This document shows, piece by piece, positions 1 through 10,153 of a stretch of DNA of 64,000 nucleotides (position 1 is the first letter of the stretch; every line of letters starts with the position of its first letter). The stretch is taken from the NCBI RefSeq assembly GCF_000471905.2, contig NW_006497023.1:1625085-1689084 (forward strand), given 5' to 3'. The translations under genes and the position numbers were made by a program. This DNA comes from Amborella trichopoda. Taxonomy: Eukaryota; Streptophyta; Magnoliopsida; Amborellales; Amborellaceae. Below the pieces are notes generated by a model, which saw only the letters and a program-made list of their open reading frames with translations, had not been told where the DNA came from and did not search any database.

Positions 1-729
1 AGCCCTAAACCTTACGCACACAATGGAATTGGCTTTGTGTCAATCCGTTGCACGAGCGTCGTGATTTGATTCATTGAGCGAGGCGTGTTGTTGCTAAATT
101 TTCTGCAACTTCTTCATGAATCAGCAACTTCTCTCTATAGCTTTTCTCCCTGCTCGGATATCGTCTCAGAGCGTACCACATATCAAATTGTTCGTCTTGA
201 TGAGACAAATACGTTGACCAAATTTGGGAGCGATCAGATTTGGAACGAGTGAGTTATGGGCCTCAAAAGTGACTGCTTGTGATTGTAAAAACAGCCACCT
301 TTAATGATGTTTTGGTGCAGTGAGACCATACGGGAATAGTGTGCGACCTCTCTTGTTTCAATGTTTTGCTCATATCTTTGTTCTGAAGTATCTGATCAAG
401 CCGAAACTTGGCCCCTAGGGGTTTTCAACAGTGTCGAATCCAATGGAGATAGTCTCAAAGGGATTTGAGACACTGAAAATGTAGCTCTAGTTGTAGAGTC
501 TGTTTCAAGGATACTAGAGGCTAATTTTTCGAAAAATGTTTCTTTGTGTTCACTGCCTTAGACATGTCTAATCGTGATGACACTTGGCATGTGCTCTTTT
601 GAAATGTTGATCATGATCTTGAGCAATTATGGGGTCATTCTGATATTGTCAGGAATTTTCCACTGTTTTGTAGGCTTTATTGATCTGCTTCCTACCAAGG
701 ACCAAGGTGATGAAAAATACGTTTAAACA
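1..729 (-). mobile_element. Tat-type gypsy LTR, start of LTR (LTR-a), cut by window edge
   Basis: The reverse complement from 729 down to 1 follows the first ~750 bases of the LTRs at 6706 and 57583: a TGTTTAAACG start, the block around AATAAAGCCTACAAAACAGTGG, then the ACATGTCTAAGGC block. The LTR start is placed at 729 because the opposite strand there reads TG after a short purine tract (the plus strand has CCCCCTACTGAGG at 730-742). The element therefore runs on the minus strand, with its internal 3' region at coordinates above 729 and the rest of the LTR outside the window. By eye it is closer to LTR-b and LTR-d than to LTR-c. Family assignment is by homology within the window plus the gag found behind LTR-c and LTR-d. 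Confidence 0.8.
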
Positions 730-900
730 CCCCCTACTGAGGTAGAAGCTACCGCTTTTGATCCACCTCCCCGAGAAGGTCCTCCAGCCAATTTAAAATG
801 GGGGCCGCTACCAATTAGGGCATTCAAGTCTTGTGGGAGACGCTTCTCATAACCAGGGACTTGTCACCCGTCATCCAATTTGAAGATCGAGCCAAGATTA

Positions 901-2960
901 TCAAAGACACTCCCAGTCCTCATCTTCATTTGCAAGAAATTCTAATGAGGCCCCATCTGCTGCTATCTCTAGTGGAAGCCCTAAAGCTCGCCAGTTGGAG
1001 GCATAATCCAAGACAAATGTCGTGCCAAGAGCAAGAGCATCCGCCAACCTTCTTTGCCTGGTGTCTTGGCGCCAGTTACCATTCACCCCTCTCCAAGGGT
1101 GGTCTTTATCCTAATAGCCCTTACTGGTGAGTCTCCACTAGTTCACTTAGGCCTTGATCGTTTGAACTCTCCTATCGAAGTGAGGTAGCACATATTTGCT
1201 AGTCTCCGTCATCTCAAGACACATAGACCAAGCGGTCTGTATATGCTCTTGCAGCCAGCACTCGTGAAAAGTTCCAAAATCTTCTGCCTTCCCCTTATTC
1301 ACCTTACTCTGGCACTTTTCGAAAAACACCAAGAAGGGCAGCCTTGATCGAGCCCGTGCTGACAAGCGAAGTGGTGGAGGAAAAATACCCGTCTAGCCGG
1401 GCACTATGTGGAGTCCGATTAAGTAAGACTCCCCCTTTGATGCTCAGCATGAACATGAGTTCCTTAATCATTGTTGGGGCACCGTCCAGTTCCTTCCCCA
1501 ACTCATCAATAAAAGCACGGTCAGTGAAGCTCCCAACCGAAACGGGGACCCGTCTCATGTTCAAAGAATCATTTCCAAATTGACCCCGAGCTTTACCTGG
1601 GGTATGGAAGATGGCTGTCTAGTTCGTTATCCTCATCAAGAAGGGCCACAGTTTATTTCCTGAGCACTGATGCTTGACGTAAGGTCAGGGAAATAAGCCC
1701 CTAGCCACCCATACACATAATGCACAGGGAATGGAGTTTTAAAATCTCTGGGAAAAGCTTTTCCTCCTATGATGTCGTTCCCTCCCTCTTTGCCCTTGTA
1801 GGCCTTTCCATAGGAGATGGAGCCCAAGCCATGGTATATATTGCACAAAACTAGTTGAGCAAGGGCATACTCACGCCCTCTGGTCATGTCACATGCCACA
1901 TATAGCACCCCTAGACGAATGTCGTCCCCCCAGCCAGGGAGCACGAATTTGCACAAGAATAAGGCCAAGAGGCAGCCAAGAAGACATGGCCATCTTCAAA
2001 CTCGAGTTGATATATGGGAGGTGTCTCCTTTGCAACTATCTTCCTTTTCTGCTTCGGAGTACCCTGACCATCCTCAGGATAATCCCCACAAAAGAATTTC
2101 ACCCATTCTATAAAGGTGACCCTACCATTGCTAGATCGGCCGACAATCACTTGTAGGCCTCAAATATCTTTTGAAGACTGGCCGGCGGCTCTTCACCCCC
2201 CAAGTTAGCACCACCAAAGATGATTAGGTTCGAGGGCACGAACTCGTCGTACATAACCCAGATCATCGGGAGACCTCCAATAAAGTGAAGATCTAGTAAA
2301 GAGATTCCCACTTCACCATGACCAAGAAGCCTAGTATTTGCTTACATGGCTCCATGTCTCCAGCAATACCTTTATTGTATTGGAGCAATAGTCGTAGGAG
2401 CTGCCCGAACATTGGATCGCTGCTAATAGTGAAGCACGTTCAAGAGTGCCACTGTACGACGCCAATACCTTGGCAGTCCAGGAAGCGTATCCTATCAGGT
2501 ATTGGTGCTCCCCCTGAATCCAGAGGTCTTTTGCTGACCACCTTAGTAGTCCCTTTTCCGACCACCTTAGTAGTCCCTTTGCCTATACCATCCGCTTCCC
2601 TAAGGTAGACAATTTCTCCCCGAAAGCTATGTTCTGATGCATACAATGAAGATCTGTCATCCCTTCTTTAGTACTGACATTGCCGTCATTGCCCTCCCGC
2701 ACTTCGAAACAAACAGGGTCAGTAATGAAAGTGATGCTAAGAGACCACTCTAGCTCGCACGCTGGCTGGGTCAGCCAAATGGGTTCACCCCTCAATAAGA
2801 CCTCGCTTGTAAAATCACGGGCACCGATTTCTCCTTCCTTTGAAAGCCTCTTCACATCAAGGATTTGGTAAGAAGAACCAACCATTAAAAAGGGACTTAG
2901 TGGTTCACTCCCAAAATTTGCTAAGGCACTGGAACAGTGCCAGTTGAGTCTCTTAAACAC
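901..2960 (-). pseudogene. Plant mobile domain (PMD)-like coding remnant next to a Tat 3' LTR
   Basis: Read on the minus strand from 2960 to 901 there are successive open segments in shifting frames (2960-2583, 2646-2440, 2150-1911, 1968-1636, 1564-1304, 1086-901). The 1968-1636 segment has the look of a PMD core: an aromatic, hydrophobic stretch (ALFLCKFVLPGW) followed by REYALAQLVLCNIYHGLGSI, as in plant proteins annotated 'aminotransferase-like, plant mobile domain'. PMD proteins of the MAIN/MAIL type are nuclear, and PMD genes are known to have been captured by gypsy and Mutator-type elements. Position supports capture: the remnant lies immediately before the minus-strand LTR-a. It has several frameshifts and stops and no single ORF over 125 residues, so it is a pseudogene. 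The family call rests on pattern recognition only. Confidence 0.5.
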
Positions 2961-3180
2961 TCAGTGTCAGTTGAGATTCTCAATGCCCAGCGCCGGTTGC
3001 GTGTCAACGATTAGCACCGGATGAGTCTGTCAAAAACTCAGTGCCGGTTGAGCTTCTCAATGGCCAGCACCGGTTGAGCACCAACAACTAGCGCCGGTTG
3101 AGTCTTTCAGCACTCAGCGTCGGTTGAGATTGCCAACACCCAGCACTGGTTGAGCTTTTCAAAGGCCAACACCAGTTGTG
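2936..3180 (+). repeat. Degenerate tandem repeat, core AGCGCCGGTTGAG
   Basis: About eight degenerate copies of a 30-35 bp unit with core CAGYRCCGGTTGAG, alternating with TCTYTCAACACT-like spacers. Several copies hold a tiny inverted repeat (TTGAG...CTCAA). The same motif vocabulary recurs at 4109-4260 and in the U5 part of LTR-b, so I infer it belongs to Tat-related LTR or untranslated sequence. Confidence 0.7.
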
Positions 3181-4108
3181 AGAAAATATCTCACACGTGT
3201 TGCAAATCCTAAGCATGACACCTTGAACTCAGTTGTCCCGACTGACAACTGTCACCATGTCCTTCGGCGCAACCTGACACACGATCGATGGCCAACAGTC
3301 ACCGTGTCTTCCGTAACTGTGCACTCTCCCACCAGTTCACCTCCTGCAGCCGTACGACCCACCTCCTGTGACAATTCATCTCCCGTCGAAACTTCTACTA
3401 TACGGCTGAAAACCCACTAAAAAGCTTTCCCACCTACGTTTTTTGCCCTGAGCGTCAACAGCACCTCACCGAAAACTTTTGTAAAATTCCCCTAAGTTCT
3501 CGAAAACCTCTACAACATTACTATTAGTGTCAAAAAGTGGAGACAACACCGGTAAACCCCTTGAAAGTTACCGAAAACCTCTGCAATAACACGAACAGTG
3601 TCGAAAAGTTACCACAACCTCCGGGAAACCCCTTAAAAATTCCCAAAAAACTCCAAGACATGCAAAAATGCTCACTACTGCGTTTCTCGCCTCTTCTACG
3701 AAAACAATTACAGCCAGAACCACTTCTGTTTCCCGAAAAAATCCCTGGGGAGCTCTCCTTTCCCCGCTGATTTCTCTACAACTCCACCAAATTCTTAGCA
3801 AAGTCTGCTCGCTGAAGGTCTTCCCTACCAAACTGTCGGAATCTTGTTGTCTGCCAAAGAACCTTCCCTGCAAAACTTCTACTTGCCGGAACTTCAACTG
3901 ACCACCCTCTCCTCACCGTTAAAGAAAACTTTTGCTTAATTTTTTACCCTTCATGAAAAATGAGGGAAAATTGGGTTTTACCCCGTTATATAGACAACAC
4001 TGCCCTCGAATACCCCTCACAAACTGGGAATTCCAATCGCGTCCAAAGGAAGCCAAGCGACGATGAGCTGGGTCGGGCTTTGACTTGAGGCCCGAGGTAA
4101 CTATCATC
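3177..4108. other. Unassigned AC-rich segment with short degenerate repeats
   Basis: No convincing coding sequence; overlapping open frames on both strands are compositional. It begins with a perfect hairpin, TGTGAGAAAATATCTCACA at 3177-3195. From about 3450 to 3650 a loose ~70 bp repeat around CCGAAAACCTCTRCAA occurs. The segment separates two blocks with the same CGCCGGTTGA-type repeats, so it may be an insertion or part of a long LTR or untranslated region. I do not recognise it. Confidence 0.4.
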
Positions 4109-4260
4109 GATCCATGCTCAGCGCTGGGTGAATTCCAAACAACCCTAGCGCAGGTTGTCTAGCGTCGGGTGAATTTCAAACAAACCTAGCGTCAGTTGAC
4201 CAATGCCGGGAGAGTTTCGAATAACCTTGGTGCCCGTTGTGTTTTTGAGAGCTCCATGCT
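4109..4260 (+). repeat. Second block of CGTCGGGTGAATTTC-type repeats
   Basis: About four degenerate copies of AGCGTCGGGTGAATTTC or AGCGTCAGTTGACC. The form GTCGGGTGAATTTC also occurs on the same strand in LTR-b (near 9035, and as CTGGGTGAATTTC at 9354). This suggests shared ancestry with Tat LTR U5. Confidence 0.6.
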
Positions 4261-4329
4261 GTTTGGACATTCACAAGAAACTATGATTGCTACACCTGGT
4301 GCCAGCTGTATTACAAGCAGTCCATTATC

Positions 4330-4760
4330 GCTGAAGCAGTGTATACCCTACCATTATCCTTAGCAGAGTTGCACCCAAGCCGTGATGTGTCATCCCTAGT
4401 GGACTTGCACCCAGATCGTTGCACCCAAACTGTGACCTCCCCAATGGAGTCAGGAGCTGTCCCTCATCCCCCAATGGGAGTCACACCCATACTGTAGCCC
4501 ATTATCCCCAATGGAGTTAGGGTCATTCTTACCTCTTCAATTCCTAGTGGGTCTGTTTCACACTAAGCTATCTCATCCCTAGGAAGTCAGTCCATCTTCA
4601 CCCTAGAGAGTACGCTTAGCCCCTTAATACCCTAGCGAAGTCCACTTCTGTTGGTCATCCTTCATCAGGTCACCATTTCCATTTGAGCCCTCAGATTGTG
4701 AATAGTCTTAGCATTTTATCTTGAGGGAGTCGGATTGCTGTCTATAGACCTATTCCCTAT
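4330..4760 (+). repeat. Degenerate tandem repeat, core ATCCCCAATGGAGTC
   Basis: Roughly eight diverged units of 40-60 bp with cores such as CCCCAATGGAGTC, CCCAATGGGAGTCACACCC and CATCCCTAGTGGACTTGCACCC. No coding potential. It lies 5' of LTR-b on the same strand, where Tat-type elements have a repeat-rich 3' untranslated region. Confidence 0.6.
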
Positions 4761-4779
4761 GGAGCTCCATCTACTCGGC

Positions 4780-5600
4780 AACCCACACAATGGTCTAGAT
4801 GCACGACCCTAAACTCCATAATCCGAACTATATGACCTTAAACTGTAGCGGAGGTCTAGATGCACAATCTTAAACAACACAGTCCTAGTTGTATGACTTT
4901 AAACTACATAACCACAGTCCAGTTGTATGACCTTAACCCAGAGTGCACGTTCGAGCCGCATGATGATAAAAGGCTTAGCATCATGGTCCGGACTATATGA
5001 CCTTAAATGTAACGGAGGTCTAGTTGCACGACCTTAAACTGCACGGTCCTAGTTGTATGACTTTAAATTGTATAACCACGGTCCAATTATAAGACCTTAA
5101 ACCATAGTGCACGTCCTGCTAGCATGACGATAAACTGCTTCGCACAGGTCCAAGAGGTATGACTATAAACTTACCCTCACATACGCAAGCATGCCTTGAC
5201 ATGCACTTTCACGCACGCCTTCCCTAACCTGTCTGTTACTGTGTGCGTGCCACCTTCATTACCTCTCCAGTGAGTCCATTCACTTTATCAACATACATCA
5301 TTCCTCAGTGAGTCTCACTCGTGCTTACAAAATGGCGAACCAACTCGCCATCCAAACTCGCTGTAAGATAGTGGGTCATTATCGTCCATTAACATTTCAT
5401 ACATCACCCATCATTCATAAGTAGCCTCGACCCATCTCCCCAAGTAAGTCAAACAACCACCATACTCACCCAATGGCCTCCATAGACTATCATTCATCAC
5501 CACCATGGTTCATGTGTATGACCTTAAACCATAGTGCATGTGTGGGTCGCATGACGTTAAACGATTTTGCTCAGTTCTCGGAGGCATGACTTTAAACATT
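4780..5600 (+). repeat. Satellite-like tandem array with higher-order period
   Basis: Repeated units of about 40 bp share the core GTATGACCTTAAAC (variants GCACGACCTTAAAC, GTATGACTTTAAA, GCATGACGATAAA). A second level is visible: CGGAGGTCTAGWTGCAC occurs at about 4849 and 5013, giving a ~164 bp higher-order period of about four monomers. The array is interrupted by unrelated sequence around 5170-5510 and returns at 5514-5595. Hypervariable tandem subrepeats in the 3' untranslated region of Tat/Ogre elements are established; membership of this array in such a region is inferred from its position before LTR-b. Confidence 0.75.
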
Positions 5601-6705
5601 CCTTCACAAATAAATGATGAAATAATGGGCATGGTGTGTACCTTAACAAGGGAATGCTAAGAGCAAAAAAAGACGGACGGGCATTGTCACGAAACCATGA
5701 GTAAAAGAGTTTTGTGAATAAAAACCTGGGCACGGTAAAAACTAGAAAGGACATCGTGAGTAAAAATGGATAAAAAGGGTGGACATGGCCGAAATTTCAT
5801 GAGTAAAAGAGCCCCAAATAAAAGGAAGTTGGTGAAAATCATCTCTACGACAACGCTTCCCAAGTTCAAGTGAAAATTCATAAAAGATACCTGGACCAAT
5901 AAACAGGTTGACGCATCACTCGTCTAAACAGGCGGCTTCAGCCCTCACTAAAAAGAAGAAAATCCCTAGTGGCATAAAACCAGAAATCCAAAAAAAAATG
6001 ATGAGCTTCAAGGAAAAGATTCCGACAGTCTGAGTCCAATTGCAAAAGGACTTGAAAGACAGAAGACTCGCCAAGACGACAAGACAAGTCTCATGAGGAA
6101 GAACATTATTCCCACGAGGTCACAAATACACTCGAGAAACAAACACTACAAAGGCAAGAAACTAAAAAAGCAAGGGGAGAACCTGCAAGAGACTTCAGCT
6201 CGTTTAGCCGACAGGCTCGGACCTTCAGGACCGGCTAACAAAACTGCCCTTGATTGGACCCGATAGATGAGACCCAAAGTGGTACTCTGAACGTCAAAAG
6301 CAAACTTGGTGCAGCGGCAAACAGTGCCTATCAAAGCAAACTAACAAACCCAAACTAAATGGGAGCAATGCCCTTCAACGTGGCACTCAATTGCCAAATG
6401 GGTATGACTTTGACTGACAAGGTCCGTACAAAATCCTCAGATTTAGAATCACAAACAATGCGCATGAGTGTAAGGACTTCGAAAAGATACCTCAAAAGAG
6501 TCTCTTATCTCCCTAAAGTCTCCACAGACGGACTCTCGAACAATGCATCCCTACATCTGAGCAGCCTAGTTACACCATTACGTGAATCTCTTCGACGTTC
6601 ACATGGTCCTGTGGCTAGGAAGGAAAAAAGTAAAATCCAAAGGAAACTTTCCAAATGATGGTCCTTCTCTCTTCTCTTGAAGCACAAACATTCGACGGGG
6701 CAAGC
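5601..6705 (+). other. Presumed 3' internal region of the plus-strand Tat element, no gene seen
   Basis: A/G-rich, non-coding. Between 5690 and 5830 the phrase CATGAGTAAAAGAG recurs in a loose repeat. 5985-6003 has a run of A followed by TGATGAG. The small open frame at 6359-6658 has no recognisable domain. Just before the LTR start at 6706 the plus strand reads CGACGGGGCAAGC, a possible but weak polypurine tract. Confidence 0.45.
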
Positions 6706-8108
6706 TGTTTGAACATATTTTTCAGCACCTTGATCCTTGATTATGAATAAGTAAGAAACAGGTCAATAAAGCCAAGAAAACAGTGGAAATTCCTGACAAT
6801 CTCATAATTTCCCCAGAATTGGTCAAGATCTTCATCAACAATTCAAAAGGCCACTTACCAAGTTTCATCGCGATCAAACATGTCTAAGGCAATGAACACA
6901 AGGAAATAATTTCAGCGAAATCAGTCTCTAGCACCCTAAAATGGATCCTGTAACTAGAGCCATAATTTTGGTACCTCAAACAGCTGTGGGACCACTGTTA
7001 TTAGATCCAACATGGTCGAAAACCCCTATGGGTCAAGTTTCAGCTTAATCAGGCACTCCAGAACAAAGTTATGGGTAAAATATCGAAAAGAGGTAAGCCA
7101 CACACTATTCCCATGTGGCCTCACTCCATCAAAACACCGTTAAAGGTGGTTGTTTTTACAGTCATGGACATTCACGTTCGGGGCCTATAACTCACTCATT
7201 CCAAGTCGGATCGCTCCCAATTTGGTGAGCATGTTCATCTCATCAAGATAAGCAATTCGATATGTGATACGCCCCATGAAACGCCTGAGAAAAAAGAAAA
7301 ACTAAATCAAAGTCGCAAATCAGTGAAGGAAGTTGTAGAAAACTCAGCAGCAGCATGCCACGTTCGAGCAGCCAGATCACAATGCTCGCATACCCAATCG
7401 GCACAAAACCAATTTCATTATGTGCGTGAGGTTCGAGGCTATCTCTGATCCGAACCCTGCTTACGATGAATGGTTGGATTTCACACACGAAGGAATCAAA
7501 GCTTCTGTAAATTTCATCTAGTGGATTTCAAGACTCCGGCCAAAAACTCAAGATGACAAAATCATCATCCGGACACGAAATCAAGCTACTTTTGTTGCAA
7601 CCTGATCATGATGGCATGCTCAATGTGATTCAGTGAAGAAGTAACGAAGAAAAATTAAGGAACAAGTACACAATCGATCCAAAGTTTTCAAGATTCATGT
7701 AAGACTCAATTCTCATGATCATGGCTCAAAACCATGATCCATGGCTCGAAGTTAATATCAAAACGATCGCCATGCCGAGCCCTACAAGAAAACAGTAATC
7801 TTTCGATCAAATGAACATCATAAAAACCCCAAGTTATCCACGAAGATCAGACAAGTTCTTGAGCAATAGCAGGGACTGTTCTAGAATTCCACACATTGTT
7901 AGACAAGGGCAAAATAGCCTTTTTACACCCATTTTTAGAATTTTTTTAAGTTCAATTAAATTGTAATTATCTTCAATTTTAGGTAGTTTTTTTTACGCCC
8001 ACCCATGTTTGGGCTAAATTGTAAAGGAATGACATAAAACCCTCAGTTCATTCTTTGATCATTCAATAAAAATTTACATTCTTGCTTGAGCCAGTGAGTA
8101 CATCTTGG

Positions 8109-9370
8109 AGAGAGAGAGAGAGAGAGAGAGAAGAGAGAGAAGAAAAGGGTTGATACCCTTCGAGCATTTAACTTTCTCTCTCTTCCCCTCTTTCTCTCTC
8201 CTCCTCTCTTTCTATTCCCTCTTCTCATCTCTCTCTTTCTCTCGCTTCTTCTCATCTTTATCTATTTCTCTCTCTTCATCTCATCTTTCTCTCTCTTCTT
8301 CTCATCTTTCTCTTTCTTTCTCTTCTTCTCATCTTTATCTCTTTCTCTCTCTTCATCTCATCTTTCTCTCTCTTATTCTCATCTCTCTCTTTCTCTCTCT
8401 TCTGATCTATATCTCTTTCTCTGTCTTCATCTCATCTTTCATTCTTCTTCTCATCTTCTCTCTTTCTCTCTCTTCTTCTCATCCTTCTCTTTCTCTCTCT
8501 TCTTCTCATCTCTATCTCTCTCTCCCATCACAATTGACACAAGCTTAGCACCCTTTGGTTCTCCTCACTCTCCTCTTCTTTCATTTTCAACATCGCTTAG
8601 GGTTCTCTCTCCTCTTCTCTCATCTCAATGCGGGTGAATTTCTCTTCCTCCCTCTTCTCTCTCCTACTCTTCTCTCTCTCCCTCTCTCTTTCTCTCTTTC
8701 TCTCTCTTCTTCTCATCTCTATCTACTTCTCTCTCTTCATCTCATCTTTCTCTCTTTCTCTCTCTTCTTCTCATCTCTCTTTTTCTCTCTTCTTCTCATC
8801 TCTATCTCTTTCTCTCTCTTCATCTCATCTTTCTCTCTTCCTCTCTCTTCTTATCATCTTTCTCTCTTTCTCTCTCTTCTTCTCATCCTTTTCTCTTTCT
8901 CTCTCTTCTTCTCATTTATATCTCTCTCTCCCATCACAACTAGCACAAGCTTAGTGCTAATTGGTTCTCCTCTCTCTCCTCTTCTTTCATTCCTAACTCC
9001 GGGTGGTGTTCTCTCTCATCTTCATTCATCTTAGTGTCGGGTGAATTTCTCTCTCCTCCCCTCTTTCTCTCTCTCTTCTCATCTCTCTCTTTTTCTCATC
9101 TCTATCTCTTTCTCTCTCTTCATCTCATCTTTCTCTCTCTCTTCATCTCATCTCTATCTTTAACTCTCTCTTCATCTCATCTTTCTCTCTTTCTCTCTCT
9201 TCTTCTCATCTTTCTCTCTTTCTGTCTCTTCTTTATCTCTCTCTCCCATCACAACTGGTGCAAGCCTAACGTCAGTTGGATCTCCTCTCTCTCTCTCCTC
9301 TTCTTTCATTTGCAGCATCGGCTGGGGTTCTCTCTCCTCTTCCTTCATCTCAATGCTGGGTGAATTTCTC
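8109..9370 (+). repeat. (GA)n then expanded CT-rich microsatellite within LTR-b
   Basis: A (GA)n tract at 8109-8144 is followed by the 6-bp stem AAGGGT-TGAT-ACCCTT (8145-8160) and then about 1.2 kb of TCTCTCTTCTTCTCATCTCTAT repeats. The long Ser/Leu/Phe ORFs here are artefacts of this composition. Three small-hairpin units interrupt the tract, near 8529, 8937 and 9249. The homologous tract in LTR-d is only about 200 bp, so this one has expanded. Confidence 0.9.
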
Positions 9371-9379
9371 TTTCTTCTC

Positions 9380-9735
9380 TTTTAATGCAATCTGTGAAGC
9401 CTACTGTCGGCTGAATTTCTCTCTCCTCTCTTCTGTCATAGTAAGTGAAGCATAGCGTTGGTTGGATTTCTCTCTTCTCTATTGCAGTTGGCGAACCATA
9501 GCGTCGGCTCAATCTATCTCCCTTGCTTCTTTTCTATCACAACAAGCGCAAGCCTAGCGTCGGTTGCTTCTCTTCCTCTCTTTTCATCTGACACAGTCGA
9601 TGAAGCCTAACGTCGACTACTTCCTCTCTTTCTCATCTTCTAACACAGTCAATGAAGCCTAGCGCAGACTGCATTCTCTCGCTCTTCTTCTAACACAGTC
9701 GGCAATGCCTAATGTCAATTGCATCTCCCTTCCCT
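9380..9735 (+). repeat. Tandem small-hairpin units in LTR-b U5
   Basis: Seven spaced units of the form CAGTCGRYG-AAGCCTAG-CGTCGACTG, separated by CT-rich spacers of about 25 bp, near 9395, 9438, 9486, 9540, 9596, 9647 and 9696. They match the units of LTR-d at 59222-59770 but are more diverged. Confidence 0.75.
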
Positions 9736-10153
9736 TTCTCTCTTTTTTATCTTCCCGCCTCTTCTCTTCTTTTCTTCTCCCTCCTTCTGTCTGTTCCCTT
9801 CTTCTCTTACTTCATTCTTTCCTCATAACCATCTCTCTGCTACTCTTTCGTTCGACTAAGAGGAATTGAGGTTAGCCTCTCATGGTAGTCCTATCGTCTA
9901 GCCGTAGTGTTGTTGTGCCAGAATTACTTGGCCTGCTTTATTTCCATGACAGACTGACCATCATGCTTAGCTAGTCGGTATTGGTAATGATGTCTAGTAG
10001 TGATCCCGTGAGCCGTTGGTAACACATGCCCCTATTCTCAAATGCGGTTACTGAGAGAGCGATCTCAAAAATGTCTTGGGTCTTCCCTCGAAACCCGAGA
10101 TGTGTGTCGCCTGATCATCCAAATCCGGATGGTGAGATCGAGGTACCTAACCA

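Larger units (their letters stand above)
6706..10153 (+). mobile_element. Tat-type gypsy LTR (LTR-b), 3448 bp
   Basis: Starts TGTTTGAACATATTTTTCAGC at 6706 and ends CCTAACCA at 10153, the same ends as LTR-d. U3 is 6706 to about 8040; a poly(A) signal AATAAA is at 8065-8070. U5 holds the GA/CT hairpin, a much expanded CT microsatellite, the small-hairpin units and a terminal GAGAGAGCGATCTCAAAAA block near 10050. Compared with LTR-d it lacks about two dozen bases around the TATA box just upstream of GTAAAGGA at 8020, so its own promoter is probably broken. Flanking pentamers (CAAGC before, TGCAT after) do not match. The sequence after it is minus-strand Tat protease/linker, so this LTR is not the left LTR of what follows. 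Confidence 0.85.

Noticed and set aside
3537..3901. Overlapping ORFs on both strands in the AC-rich segment
   Set aside because: Similar-length frames on both strands with repeat-like content and no recognisable domain.
8105..9363. Long Ser/Leu/Phe-rich open frames (147, 159, 108 and 109 residues)
   Set aside because: They are translations of a CT microsatellite inside an LTR; the low-complexity composition explains the absence of stops.
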